Source of the DNA: Litorilinea aerophila
GTDB lineage: Bacteria; Chloroflexota; Anaerolineae; Caldilineales; Caldilineaceae
NCBI RefSeq assembly: GCF_006569185.2
Contig: NZ_VIGC02000024.1
Coordinates: 1 to 64,000 of the forward strand
Direction of reading: 5' to 3'
DNA length: 64,000 nucleotides
Numbering within the stretch: position 1 is the first letter of the stretch; each line of letters begins with the position of its first letter. Below, in pieces: positions 1 to 9,154 of the stretch. The notes under the pieces were generated by a model that was given only the letters and a program-made list of their open reading frames with translations, searched no databases and had not been told where the DNA came from. A program made the position numbers and the translations under genes.

Positions 1-54
1 GGTCAGCGTCCTCATTTGACCTTTGCAGGGGAGTCATCATGGGGAGGTTTTATC

Positions 55-1392
55 GTGCTTCGTATCCATCTGTACCTGCCCTGCCGCCAGGTTTGGCTGC
101 AGCTGCTCCTGGGGCTGGCTGTGGCCCTGTTGCTGGCCGGCTGTGGACGCCTGCGTCCGGCTGAGCCCACCCCCACCCCGGTGACCCTGCGCTACGTCTC
201 CGGAGCCGCCCAGACAGAGGTGGAGCAGGAGCTCCTGGCCCGCTTCCACGAGCTTCACCCCCACATCACTGTGGATCGCCAGCGCTTCGCCATGGCCCCC
301 CAGCGCTACCTGACCGATGGGCCGCCCGATGTGCTCACCATCATGCCGGGCTACTGGCTGGAGGCCGCCATCCAGGCGGGGCTGGTGGCGGACGTCAGCG
401 ATGTCTGGCAGATGGCTGACCTGGACCAGCACCTGCCGCCTTTCCTGACGGCCATGGCCACCCACGGCGGCAAACAGTTTTTCCTCCCGGCCGGCTATGC
501 CTGGTCGGCCCTCTACTACAACCGGGCCCGCTTCGAGCAGATGGGCCTGACGCCGCCGGCCACCTGGGATGAGCTGCTGGCCGTGGCCGACGTCCTCCAA
601 TCCCAGGGGATCACCCCCTTTGCCCTGCCCGGGGACGATGCCTGGGCTACCTCCCTCTGGTTCGACTATCTGATTCTGCGGCTGTACGGCGCGGACGTGC
701 ACCAGGCCCTGGCCCGGGGACAGCTTCCCTTTGACGATGCCCGGGTGCGCACGGTCCTGGAGACCTGGCAGCTGCTCTTCGACCGGGGCTATTTCCTGGA
801 GCACCCCGAGCGCCTGAGTACCCTGGAGAGCGCCCTGGCCCTGGTGGAGCATGGGGAGTCCGGGCTGATGGATGCCACCGCGGGCATGGCCCTGCTGGGG
901 CCCGGCGCCCTGGACGACCTGCCGGCCAATTTCCGGGAGCAACTGGCCTTTGCCCCCTTCCCCAGCCTGGATTCCACCATCCCCCGGGCCGAGGTGCTGG
1001 TGACCCTGGGCATGGTGGCCCCCATGGACGCGCCCCACCTGCCCGAGGCCATGACCTTTCTGGCGTTCCTGGCCTCGCCGGAAGCCCAGGCCACCCTCAC
1101 CCAGCACGCCGGACAGGAGTTTGTCTTCGCGCCGGCCCGCACCGATGTGGACCAGGAGGCCCTGCCGGCCCTGGTGCGCCAGGGCGTGACGCTGTTGGAG
1201 GGCGCGGATCAGGCCGTGCTGCCCCTGATCCTGCAGTTGCCCAACGAGATGGCCAGCGTGTACGGCCGCCGTTTGACCCAGTTTGCCCAGGCCGCAGCCC
1301 AACAGGACGGGGACATCGACAGCACCCTGGCCGCCCTGGAAGCCGCCCGGCAGTCGGCCCTCACCCAGGGACTCCTTCCGGAAGGCAACTGA
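55..1392 (+). CDS. Extracellular sugar-binding lipoprotein (ABC importer)
   Basis: A family 1 solute-binding protein of 445 residues that should capture a sugar outside the membrane for an ABC permease. The GTG start at 55 is chosen because GGGGAGG (41-47) lies 7 bases upstream and the protein then opens with a short basic segment, a hydrophobic stretch and the lipobox LLAGC (Cys30), followed by a Thr/Pro-rich linker. An in-frame TTG at 16 is the alternative. The body carries the usual binding-protein pattern (LLARFHELHP, YAWSALYYNRARFEQMGL, TPPATWDELLAVADVL). No permease or ATPase gene lies beside it in the window, so its partners are either upstream of the window or elsewhere. The substrate cannot be read from the sequence. 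Confidence 0.85.
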   Translation: MLRIHLYLPCRQVWLQLLLGLAVALLLAGCGRLRPAEPTPTPVTLRYVSGAAQTEVEQELLARFHELHPHITVDRQRFAMAPQRYLTDGPPDVLTIMPGYWLEAAIQAGLVADVSDVWQMADLDQHLPPFLTAMATHGGKQFFLPAGYAWSALYYNRARFEQMGLTPPATWDELLAVADVLQSQGITPFALPGDDAWATSLWFDYLILRLYGADVHQALARGQLPFDDARVRTVLETWQLLFDRGYFLEHPERLSTLESALALVEHGESGLMDATAGMALLGPGALDDLPANFREQLAFAPFPSLDSTIPRAEVLVTLGMVAPMDAPHLPEAMTFLAFLASPEAQATLTQHAGQEFVFAPARTDVDQEALPALVRQGVTLLEGADQAVLPLILQLPNEMASVYGRRLTQFAQAAAQQDGDIDSTLAALEAARQSALTQGLLPEGN

Positions 1393-1417
1393 AGATAGCG
1401 ACAACTGAAGATAGCGA
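1386..1417. repeat. 16-bp tandem duplication across a stop codon
   Basis: The unit CAACTGAAGATAGCGA occurs twice head to tail, at 1386-1401 and 1402-1417. The first copy contains the TGA that ends the binding-protein gene, so the second copy supplies a second TGA in the short spacer before ychF. It looks like a slippage duplication with no coding effect. Confidence 0.8.
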
Positions 1418-1444
1418 CAGAGATAACTTGAAGAGGAGAGACCC

Positions 1445-2545
1445 ATGGGGTTGACCATCGGGCTGATCGGCCTGCCCAACGTGGGCAAAAGCACCGTCTT
1501 CAACGCCCTCATTGAAGAACAGCAGGCCGAAGTGGCCAACTATCCCTTCTGCACCATTGAGCCCAACCGGGCCATCGTGCCGGTCCGCGACCCCCGGGTG
1601 GAGACCATCGCCCGGCTGACCGGCGTAGCCCGCATCATCTACGCCACGGTGGAGTTCGTGGACATCGCCGGTCTGGTGAAGGGGGCCAGCCAGGGGGAAG
1701 GGTTGGGCAACCAGTTCCTGGGCCACATCCGCAACACGGCTGCCCTGGTCCACGTGGTGCGTTGCTTTGAAGACGAGAACGTGGTCCACGTCCACGGAGA
1801 GCTGGATCCCCGGGCCGACATTGAAACCGTCAATCTAGAGTTGATCCTGGCCGACCTGGAGCAGCTCCAGCGCAAGATCGAGCGGCTCAGCCGCCAGGCC
1901 AAGGCAGACCGGCACCTCCAGCCCGTCCTGGATCTGGCCCGGCGACTGGAGGAGCACCTGGCCGCGGGGCGCCTGGCCAGCCAATTTCAGGAGCGGGAGA
2001 GCCAGGCGTTCCAGCAGCTCAACCGGGAGCTCCAGTTCCTCACGGCCAAGCCGGTCATCTACGCCGCCAACGTGGATGAAGCCGGCCTGGCCGAGGACAA
2101 CGACTATGTGCGAGCCGTGCAGGCGGTGGCCGCTGAACAGGGCGCTGCCATGGTCAAGCTGTGCGCCCAGCTGGAGGCCGAAATGGCCGGCCTCAGCCTG
2201 GACGAAAGGCATCAATTCCTGCAGGCGTCCGGCGCCTCCGAGAGCGGCCTGGAGCAGGTGGTGCGCACCAGCTTTCGGCTGCTGGGGCTCATCACCTTCT
2301 TCACTTTCAACGAAGAAGAAGCGCGCGCGTGGGAGATTCCCCAGGGATCGACCGCGCCGGAGGCTGCGGGCACCATCCACACCGACTTCCAGCGGGGCTT
2401 CATCCGCGCCGAAGTGCTACCCTATGAGCAGTTTGTGCAATATGGAAGCTGGCAGGCAGCCCGTACCGCCGGCGCGGTGCGGCTGGAAGGGAAGGAGTAC
2501 GTGGTGCAGGACGGCGATATCATCTTCTTCCGCTTCCACGTTTGA
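1445..2545 (+). CDS. ychF: Redox-regulated ATPase YchF (OLA1/Obg family)
   Basis: A 366-residue cytoplasmic P-loop NTPase of the YchF/OLA1 family, known to bind ribosomes and to prefer ATP over GTP. The P-loop is GLPNVGKST (residues 9-17). The DIAGLVKGA segment gives the Mg-binding G3 region. The G4 position reads NVDE rather than NKxD, which is the family hallmark behind ATP preference. The C-terminal about 90 residues form the TGS domain, starting near LITFFTFNEEEARAW. Length matches the family. A purine-rich ribosome site (GAAGAGGAGAG) precedes the ATG. It sits 52 bases after the binding-protein gene, but a functional link to that gene is unlikely. Confidence 0.96.
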   Translation: MGLTIGLIGLPNVGKSTVFNALIEEQQAEVANYPFCTIEPNRAIVPVRDPRVETIARLTGVARIIYATVEFVDIAGLVKGASQGEGLGNQFLGHIRNTAALVHVVRCFEDENVVHVHGELDPRADIETVNLELILADLEQLQRKIERLSRQAKADRHLQPVLDLARRLEEHLAAGRLASQFQERESQAFQQLNRELQFLTAKPVIYAANVDEAGLAEDNDYVRAVQAVAAEQGAAMVKLCAQLEAEMAGLSLDERHQFLQASGASESGLEQVVRTSFRLLGLITFFTFNEEEARAWEIPQGSTAPEAAGTIHTDFQRGFIRAEVLPYEQFVQYGSWQAARTAGAVRLEGKEYVVQDGDIIFFRFHV

Positions 2546-2554
2546 TGGGCCGGC

Positions 2555-5125
2555 CTAATGCTCATGGGGCCGGTCGTGTTGGTGCAGGGGCGTGTGCCGG
2601 TGAAAGATCCCCTGCTGGTGCATCCGCTGGTGGAGGCGGTTGTAGGCCGCTTCCAGTCGGGCCCGGAGCTGCCGGAAGCGCTGGGCTTCCGGGCGAGGGG
2701 CCAGGGTATCCACATAGGCGATGGCTCCCTCAATTTGATCCAGCACCGCGGCAGCATCCGTGGGAGAGAACAGGGGCTTTCCGTCCACCAACACCTGCAC
2801 CGCACTGGTGTGGGCCGCAATCTCTCCGGCCTGGCCCTTGTAGCTGCCCCGCACCCGCAGCGCGATCCAGGTGGATTCCCGGATGGGCAAGGCAACGCTC
2901 CCCGATGCGTCCAGGGCTTTGCCCACGTGCACCTGCTCTGCCGTCAGGCCGCCGACCACCACCTCCACCTGCTCAATGGGCAGGCTCACCGATTCCACCC
3001 GCCAGGTCACCTGGACGGTGCCGCCGCCGGCGGGCAGGTGCACCTGTCCACCGGGACTCACCCCCTCCACGGTGATGGCCGCCAGCGGGCCCACGGTCAC
3101 AAAGGTATTGCCGTCCCGCACCGCGGCCATCCAGTTCTCGTAGGTGAATTCCCGTTCCCCCAGGTGGGCATAGGTGCGGATGCCGCCCAGCAGGGAGGAC
3201 GCGGCCATTTTGTCGGAGCCGCCCACCACCGGGATCTGGTAGCCCAGGTTGAGGTAGCGGTACCAATCGGCCAGCCCGTATGGGTTGACCTGGATGTTGT
3301 TGGGCGAGAGGGGGTTGAAGGTCATCATCTCGGTGGCGTGGACCACCCCCAGCACGAAGTCGGCCGCGCGTTCCAACTGGGGGTTGGGCGCATGGGGCAT
3401 GACCACCAGCCCCCCCTGGGCGATGCAGCGTTCGGCCCACTCGGCCATGGTCACTTCCAACGGGTCGCCGATGGCCGATTCGGTGGGGCCGCCTGTGCAG
3501 AGGGGGTGGATCATGGCGCCGGCATAGCCCAAGAGTGAAATGTGCCCCAGGACTTGCATGCGGTTTTCCGTGCCCACCCGTACCAGGAACTCCCCATCCC
3601 CGCCAAACTCCCGGGCGCCGAAGGTGGTCTTGCCGTCGAAATCCCCCACGTTGCTGAACATTTCACCCCACTGGCTGGCCAGCAGATTGACCACGTTGAC
3701 CCCTTCTGCCTGTCCTTCCAGCAGAGCTGTCTGGGGACTCAGGAAGTGGACATGGGTGTCGGCGGTGACCCATCCCTGCTCCCGCCAGCGCAGAACCTTG
3801 TCCAGCTCGAAGACAAGTTCTTCCGTTTCGGGCTTCACCTCCACTCGAGTGCGGATGGGTCTGACTTCGTACCCCCGGGTGATCTCCACGTAGACCCAAC
3901 CCAGGGGCAGGTCCACCACACAATGGCCGTCGATGTAGCTGTACTGGTTGTAGAGGTTCACGAACTCGGCGTAGTTATCTTCGAACCAGTAGCCGTTGAC
4001 CTTGCGGTGATGCCCCCGGGGCGGCAGATATTCCCCCGCCTCGCCGTGCATGTGCAGGCGCACGGCCACAGGCTGTCCGCTCTCCCGTGCCACCACCCGC
4101 ACCGTGACCGGCCGGTGCGCCGGCTTCACTTCCACCACAGCCGGGTGATCCAGGGTGGCCAGATCCACCGCCAGATGGCTGTCTGGGCCGGTGGTCAGGT
4201 AGAGCCGGGCATGGGGATGTGCGGCGTACTCCACCAGCACCTCCCGGTCGGAGCGCCGGGGCTGGACCACCGGCTCTTCACCCTGCCAGCGGTCGGCGTC
4301 GTAGTCCAGGGCGGCCCGAGCCGAGATCACCGTGCCCAGGTCGATGTCCACTCCTTCCAGCTCACCCAGACGATTGACTTCCACCCCCTCGGGCAAGGTC
4401 AGTCGGAGCTTGCGGCGCACGCCGGGCCGCAGGGGGTGCTCCTGGAGCTGGGTGATGGAGATGGCGTAGATCACGGCCCGCTCCTCGCCCGGGCTCAGCA
4501 CCAGTTGGCGGATGGGGCGCTCTGGGTGGGGGTTGGGCAGGGCATAGACCCACAGATGCTCCGGGCGCACCTCCCGGCCAGAGATGTGGCGGGTTTCTCC
4601 CCGGCCGTAAGGCTGCCGGGGGACCCGACCCAGGATCTGCTCGTCGGTGGTGGTGAGGAAGACCTCGGGCTTCTGGGCCGGCATGGCCGCGAAGGGGCTG
4701 GCACCCCACTGGATGCGACTCTGCTGGATGGCGAAGCGTCGCAGGATCGGGGTGGCTGCTGCCTGGCCGTCGGCATATTCCAGGGTATACTGGGCCACCT
4801 GGGTGCCCAACTCGTTGCCGTCGGTGGCATAGTCGGCCAGCCCTTGCTGGTAGCAGGTTACCCGATCCTCCACGGCGTGGAGGAAGAGGATGTAGGAGGC
4901 CCTGGCGCCGTCCAGGGGGATGGTGACCGGCTCCTGGTCCAACAGGATGACATTGGGGCTGTCTGCCGGCCCCAGCTCGAAGGGGATGCCCAGGATGTTC
5001 TGCAGGCCGTGTCGGTTCGCGTAGTCCTGCGGTGGGCGCAGCGTGGCGTCCAAATGCCGGCGGTCCTGGTTCCACAGGCCGGCCAGGTTGACCGGGGAGA
5101 AATGGGGCGAGGGAGGTGTAGACAT
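2555..5125 (-). CDS. CehA/McbA-type metallohydrolase, 856 aa
   Basis: A large protein without a signal peptide. The C-terminal half looks like a PHP/amidohydrolase-type metal site of the CehA/McbA group: TADTHVHFLSP (DTHVH at 456-460), then IHPLCTGGP, GGLVVMPHAPNP and VVGGSDKMAASS, all consistent with metal-binding His and Asp residues. The first about 430 residues are beta-rich and unassigned, with a VRVVARESGQPVAVRLHM segment resembling a carboxypeptidase-regulatory-like fold. CehA and McbA hydrolyse carbaryl, but most relatives have no known substrate, so none is claimed. It ends 9 bases from ychF, tail to tail. The ATG at 5125 lies close to the promoter of the divergent sigma-factor gene. 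Confidence 0.75.
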   Translation of the reverse strand: MSTPPSPHFSPVNLAGLWNQDRRHLDATLRPPQDYANRHGLQNILGIPFELGPADSPNVILLDQEPVTIPLDGARASYILFLHAVEDRVTCYQQGLADYATDGNELGTQVAQYTLEYADGQAAATPILRRFAIQQSRIQWGASPFAAMPAQKPEVFLTTTDEQILGRVPRQPYGRGETRHISGREVRPEHLWVYALPNPHPERPIRQLVLSPGEERAVIYAISITQLQEHPLRPGVRRKLRLTLPEGVEVNRLGELEGVDIDLGTVISARAALDYDADRWQGEEPVVQPRRSDREVLVEYAAHPHARLYLTTGPDSHLAVDLATLDHPAVVEVKPAHRPVTVRVVARESGQPVAVRLHMHGEAGEYLPPRGHHRKVNGYWFEDNYAEFVNLYNQYSYIDGHCVVDLPLGWVYVEITRGYEVRPIRTRVEVKPETEELVFELDKVLRWREQGWVTADTHVHFLSPQTALLEGQAEGVNVVNLLASQWGEMFSNVGDFDGKTTFGAREFGGDGEFLVRVGTENRMQVLGHISLLGYAGAMIHPLCTGGPTESAIGDPLEVTMAEWAERCIAQGGLVVMPHAPNPQLERAADFVLGVVHATEMMTFNPLSPNNIQVNPYGLADWYRYLNLGYQIPVVGGSDKMAASSLLGGIRTYAHLGEREFTYENWMAAVRDGNTFVTVGPLAAITVEGVSPGGQVHLPAGGGTVQVTWRVESVSLPIEQVEVVVGGLTAEQVHVGKALDASGSVALPIRESTWIALRVRGSYKGQAGEIAAHTSAVQVLVDGKPLFSPTDAAAVLDQIEGAIAYVDTLAPRPEAQRFRQLRARLEAAYNRLHQRMHQQGIFHRHTPLHQHDRPHEH

Positions 5126-5157
5126 AGGGCGCGCTCCTTGGCTCTGGGTGGACCGTT

Positions 5158-5186
5158 TTGTCTTTTGGCGAGGCTGGCTCTATAAT
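5158..5186 (+). promoter_or_regulatory. Sigma-70-type promoter for the sigma-factor gene
   Basis: TTGTCT (5158-5163), a 17-base spacer and a perfect TATAAT (5181-5186) read on the plus strand toward the sigma-factor gene. The start codon follows about 100 bases later, leaving a leader of roughly 100 nt. Confidence 0.65.
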
Positions 5187-5294
5187 AGCCTCTCACACGC
5201 CGCGGGTCCGTCTTCCCAGGGAAGCCAGCACCCGCGTGCTGGATGGTCGTTGTTCCTGTTTGTCAGTTGTTCCTGTTGGCCAACGGATAGTCCG

Positions 5295-6038
5295 GTGAAA
5301 AATCCGCTACATTTTGCCGCCCGGAGCCGGGAGCGGGAGGAAGCAACGCCCCAGGCGATTCCATCCGAAGCGGCTGTGCCCCAGGAAACCGATACCGCCG
5401 CCGACGGTGAGTCTGCGCCTGACGCCCAGGTGGGTACCCAGGCAGAGGAGGCGCTGTTGGTGGAGCAGGCCCGGCAGGATCCGGCCGCGTTTGGCATCCT
5501 CTACGAGCGCTACGTCGATCGGATCTACGCCTACATCTTCCACCGGGTCGGAAATACTCAGGACGCGGAAGACCTGACCGCCCGCACCTTTTACCGGGCG
5601 TTGGATCGCCTGGATTCGTATGAGGATCGGGGGCTTCCCTTTTCTGCCTGGCTCTTCCGCATTGCCCACAACCTGGTGGCCAACTGGCACCGCGACCGGA
5701 AGCGGCGTCATTTCCTCTCCCTGGACCGCCTCTGGTTCCATGGCCACAGCCAGGAGTCGCCTGAGGAACGGGTGGAAGAGGAGGAGAGGCTGGCTGCCCT
5801 CTCCGCTGCCATTGAGCGCCTGCCCGAGGAGCGGAAGAATCTGCTTTTCTACAAATTTGGCAGCCGGCTCTCCAATCTGGAGATCGGGGAGCTCATGAAC
5901 AAGAGTGAAAGCGCCATCAAATCCCTCTACTTTCGGACCCTGGCGGCCCTGCGCAAGGACCTGGAAGCCCGGGGGTGGGGGATGAACGCGGATGGCCATT
6001 CATCAGAGGCCGAAGACGACCAGGAACAGCTGTCATGA
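5295..6038 (+). CDS. RNA polymerase sigma factor, ECF-like sigma-70 family
   Basis: A sigma factor of about 247 residues. An N-terminal Glu/Ala-rich tail (about 50 residues) precedes region 2, with FGILYERYVDRIYAYIFHR, DAEDLTARTFYRAL and PFSAWLFRIAHNLVANWHRD. Region 4 follows: AAIERLPEERKNLLFYKF then NLEIGELMNKSESAIKSL, a helix-turn-helix for the -35 element. The open frame extends upstream to 5043, but that part crosses the promoter at 5158-5186, so a start after it is needed; GTG 5295 is the best of weak options because no strong ribosome site is seen. The next gene begins 17 bases downstream and encodes a membrane protein, the usual place for a regulator of sigma activity. Confidence 0.85.
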   Translation: MKNPLHFAARSREREEATPQAIPSEAAVPQETDTAADGESAPDAQVGTQAEEALLVEQARQDPAAFGILYERYVDRIYAYIFHRVGNTQDAEDLTARTFYRALDRLDSYEDRGLPFSAWLFRIAHNLVANWHRDRKRRHFLSLDRLWFHGHSQESPEERVEEEERLAALSAAIERLPEERKNLLFYKFGSRLSNLEIGELMNKSESAIKSLYFRTLAALRKDLEARGWGMNADGHSSEAEDDQEQLS

Positions 6039-6055
6039 CTGGGAAGGAGTCCTGA

Positions 6056-6532
6056 ATGGAGCGTTTGTGGCATTGGCTCCGGGCGTGCTGGCCGGTGGAA
6101 GGGCAACAACCCGGTGTCGATCTGGGGGAAGGGCGGGTATTGCCGGCGGAGGAAGTCCTGGAGAGCCACTTTCGTCGCCTGTCCACAGCCCGGGGCGCCC
6201 GGACCCAAAACGTGACCGTCCAGGTGGGCGAGAATTTGACCGCGGCCATCACCGTCCTGGCGCCACACCTCTTCCCCCTCACCGTTCTGGCCGAGGACGT
6301 GGCCCAGGCTTTGCCCCAGGTCCATCCTGCGCCCCACTTCCGCCAGACCCTCCATCAGGCCCTGGAACGTACCCACCGGCAACATACAGCACAGCGCCTG
6401 TTGGGGACGCGTCCTGCGCCGACTCAGAACACGTCCCCATGGCCACAATGGGGATCCTTTGCCCTGTTGGGCCTGTGTACCTTTCTGCTGTTAGCCCTCG
6501 GCTACCGCTGGCAATACGGCCACAGACAGTAG
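6056..6532 (+). CDS. Small membrane protein, possible partner of the sigma factor
   Basis: A 158-residue protein of unknown family, co-transcribed with the sigma gene 17 bases upstream. Residues 1-125 are predicted cytoplasmic and hydrophilic (FRRLSTARGARTQNVTVQV). A single hydrophobic segment, FALLGLCTFLLLALGYRW, lies near the C terminus. This resembles the layout of some membrane-anchored anti-sigma factors, and the position fits, but there is no zinc-finger HxxxCxxC motif or other recognised anti-sigma domain. The role is therefore inference from order and topology. Confidence 0.6.
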   Translation: MERLWHWLRACWPVEGQQPGVDLGEGRVLPAEEVLESHFRRLSTARGARTQNVTVQVGENLTAAITVLAPHLFPLTVLAEDVAQALPQVHPAPHFRQTLHQALERTHRQHTAQRLLGTRPAPTQNTSPWPQWGSFALLGLCTFLLLALGYRWQYGHRQ

Positions 6533-6582
6533 GTCAACCTCGGCGGAAATCCACCTGCAGGCACCCAATCCCCACGGCTGAA

Positions 6583-7446
6583 CTACATGCTGGTGCGGTT
6601 GTGAAGGATAGCGATGTAGCGCTCCGTGGGGCTGACTTCTGGGCCGGCCTCTCCCGCGTCCTCTTCATCCAATCCACGGCTTCCCGCTGGCGCGGCCAGC
6701 CGGGCCGGACCGACGCCCGGCACTTCGATCATGGCCTGGGCATCGCTCTGGGCCAGCTTGAGGACGCCGTCGGCCAGGGCTGCGCTGGCGGCTTCCCGCT
6801 GGCGGATGGCGCTGTTGGCCAGGAAGTTTTTGAACTGGGTGATGATGCCCAGGATGTCGTGGGCCGGCTTGGAGCCGCTGCCGATGATCACGCCGGTGAG
6901 CACCACATCCCACAGTACCGGCACGTTGTCCAAAAAGGCCGGCGCCAGCGGGCGCAGATACTCCAGCAGCCGCATGCCGGTGAAGTTGGAGACCAGGATG
7001 CCGATCACAATGCCCAGCACCAGGCTCGTTCCGCTTTTGAACTGGAGATACTGGGGAGATTTCAACTGGGCCGGCTGGCCGCCCCGGAAGTTGAGGATGA
7101 TCCAGTCTACATAATTCCAGAAAACTTCGATGGCACGCTCAATGCCGACAGAAGCGGTCAGCAACGGCAGCAACACCGGCCAGATGCTGACGTTGTCGCT
7201 GCCCGCCTCCTGGGTGAGCGACGCGGCCTGGGCCACGGCCGCCCCTGTCAACAGGGGCAGGAGCGCCAGGGTCGCGCTTCCCAGGATACGGCGGCATAAA
7301 GGCCACGGCAGAAATTGGGCCACACTGCCTCTGGCGGAACCCATTGGCGCAATGCCGCCGGGCTCTATCGTCTTCGTGGGAAGAAAGGCCTGAAACGGCT
7401 GGCGTACTGTATGAGTCAGGCGCCCGTTGGGGCGGCGTCGTTGCAT
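6583..7446 (-). CDS. Membrane protein of unknown function, 287 aa
   Basis: No family is recognised. The start at 7446 is supported by AAGGAGG just upstream, although it gives a long basic N terminus (about 50 residues) before the first hydrophobic stretch ILGSATLALLPLLTGAAVAQA, which looks like a signal peptide or first membrane helix. Further helices are WPVLLPLLTASVGIERAIEV, SGTSLVLGIVIGILVSNF and LWDVVLTGVIIGSGSKPA. The C-terminal about 80 residues are soluble, Ala-rich and then acidic. It is convergent with the sigma-factor partner gene and 121 bases downstream of leucyl aminopeptidase on the same strand. Confidence 0.6.
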   Translation of the reverse strand: MQRRRPNGRLTHTVRQPFQAFLPTKTIEPGGIAPMGSARGSVAQFLPWPLCRRILGSATLALLPLLTGAAVAQAASLTQEAGSDNVSIWPVLLPLLTASVGIERAIEVFWNYVDWIILNFRGGQPAQLKSPQYLQFKSGTSLVLGIVIGILVSNFTGMRLLEYLRPLAPAFLDNVPVLWDVVLTGVIIGSGSKPAHDILGIITQFKNFLANSAIRQREAASAALADGVLKLAQSDAQAMIEVPGVGPARLAAPAGSRGLDEEDAGEAGPEVSPTERYIAILHNRTSM

Positions 7447-7567
7447 AGAAATTCATTCCTCCTTGCCTGCGAAAATCCAGCTACCTGGATCCCGATCCTG
7501 GGGCGGGTCCTCTGGCTGGAGCCCTCAACCCGACCCCTTTTGCCACCTGCCGGGTAGCATACCCTCC

Positions 7568-9070
7568 TCAATAGGCTTTTGCCAATTCCACCAGCAGGCG
7601 TACGCCATAGCCCGCCGCGCCCTTGGGGATCAGCGGGTTCTGGTCGCTCTTGGCCCAGGCCATGGCTGCAATGTCCAGGTGGGCCCAGGGGTAACCCTCG
7701 GTGAAGTGTTCCAGGAACTTGGCGCTGGTGGCCACGCCGCCATCCCGCCCGCCGCTGTTCTTCACCTCGGCCATGTCGCTTTTGATCTCCTCCTTGTACT
7801 CGTCGTACAAGGGCATGGGCCAGAGGCGTTCCCCGCTCCGGTCCGCCGCGCCCAGGAGGGCCTGTTGCAGGGCTTCATCGTTGGCGAAGAGGCCGGCTGC
7901 CTGGGTGCCCAGGGCCACGCCGATGGCGCCGGTCAGGGTGGCCAGGTCCACCACCGCGGCCGGGTTGAAGCGCGCCACATAGCCCAGGGCATCGGCCAGA
8001 ACCAGGCGCCCTTCCGCGTCGGTGCTGATGATCTCCGCGGTCTTGCCGGTCATGCTGGTGAGGATGTCGCCCGGCCGGTAGGCGGCGCCGTCGGGCATGT
8101 TCTCCACGCAGGCAGCCACGCCGATCACCCGCCGGGGCAGCCCCAGGCGGGCAATGGCCTCCAGCGCGCCGATCACCGCTGCGGCGCCGCTCATGTCGTC
8201 TTTCATGTACCACATGTTGGCCGACGGCTTGAGGCTGATACCGCCTGTGTCGAAGGTGATGCCCTTGCCCACCAGCACCAGGGGCTGCTGCGCCTCGCTG
8301 CCGGCGGGGGCGTGCTCCAGGATGATGAGCTGGGCCTCGTTGGCGCTGCCCTGGCTAACGGCCAGCAGCATCCCCATCTTCAGCTCCCGCATCTCCGCCT
8401 CGCCCAGCACCGTGCATCGGAGGCCTACCTCCTCGGCCATGGCCTGGGCCCGCCGGGCGAACTCCACCGGCGTGAGGACATTGGGCGGCTCGCTGATGTA
8501 ATCCCGCGCCCGGTAGACACCGGTCGCGATGGCCTGGCCAGCCTGCACGCCGGCGGCCACAGCATCCACCCTGGCGGCGTCGAACTCCACCACGGTGCAG
8601 GTCTCCAGGTGGCTGGACTGGGGCTCACGTTTGTATTGGGGGGGCGTGTAGTCGGCCAGCAGGGTCCCTTCGGCCAGGGCCTGGGCTGCGTCCGTAGGTT
8701 CCAGACCGCCCGCGCCCCCGCCGTGAACCACCGTGGCGAAGCGGCGCACGCCCTTCATCCGGCCCAAGGCCCGGGCCGCAGTGGCAGCTGCTTTGCGCGC
8801 GGCGTGGAGGTCGAAACGCTCCTGGGGGCCCAGGCCCACCACCAGCACCCGCGGGGCCGGGATCTGGCCACTGGTGTAGAGGGTTGCGGTGGTGCCTGCC
8901 TCGCCGCTGAAGTCACCGCTCTGGATGAGCCGGCGGATAGCGCCATCCAATGCCCGATCCAGCGCGCCGGTGGCGCCAGCTGGTTCCGTCACGCCGGCGA
9001 AGAGGTTCACCACAATGCAGTCGGCTTCTTGCTGGACAATGTTCCCTTGAACGACCTGTAGCTGGATCAC
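7568..9070 (-). CDS. pepA: Leucyl aminopeptidase (M17 family)
   Basis: A cytoplasmic dinuclear-metal aminopeptidase of 500 residues, the standard length, that removes N-terminal residues during peptide turnover. The metal and catalytic elements are intact: VGKGITFDTGGISLK (Lys269, Asp274, Lys281), MKDDMSGAAAVIGAL, and the M17 signature STDAEGRLVLADAL (Asp351, Glu353, Arg355). The start is GTG at 9070 with only a weak purine-rich site upstream. It stands alone on the minus strand between a membrane protein and a repeat-bearing intergenic region. Confidence 0.95.
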   Translation of the reverse strand: MIQLQVVQGNIVQQEADCIVVNLFAGVTEPAGATGALDRALDGAIRRLIQSGDFSGEAGTTATLYTSGQIPAPRVLVVGLGPQERFDLHAARKAAATAARALGRMKGVRRFATVVHGGGAGGLEPTDAAQALAEGTLLADYTPPQYKREPQSSHLETCTVVEFDAARVDAVAAGVQAGQAIATGVYRARDYISEPPNVLTPVEFARRAQAMAEEVGLRCTVLGEAEMRELKMGMLLAVSQGSANEAQLIILEHAPAGSEAQQPLVLVGKGITFDTGGISLKPSANMWYMKDDMSGAAAVIGALEAIARLGLPRRVIGVAACVENMPDGAAYRPGDILTSMTGKTAEIISTDAEGRLVLADALGYVARFNPAAVVDLATLTGAIGVALGTQAAGLFANDEALQQALLGAADRSGERLWPMPLYDEYKEEIKSDMAEVKNSGGRDGGVATSAKFLEHFTEGYPWAHLDIAAMAWAKSDQNPLIPKGAAGYGVRLLVELAKAY

Positions 9071-9154
9071 GGTGTTTCTTGACCTCTATTTTGATGTTTT
9101 GGGATGGTTGTTCTTTGCTGTTAACGAGTAGGGCCCGCCCCTACGGGGCAGGGT

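Noticed and set aside
37-1539. 500-codon open frame on the minus strand opposite the first binding-protein gene
   Set aside because: It is antisense to a gene with clear family motifs, has low-complexity Gly/Gln/His-rich translation and crosses into ychF. It is a side effect of high GC.
3542-5185. Plus-strand open frame of 547 codons opposite the CehA/McbA-type gene
   Set aside because: No recognisable domain, composition typical of antisense frames, and it also overlaps the sigma-gene promoter.
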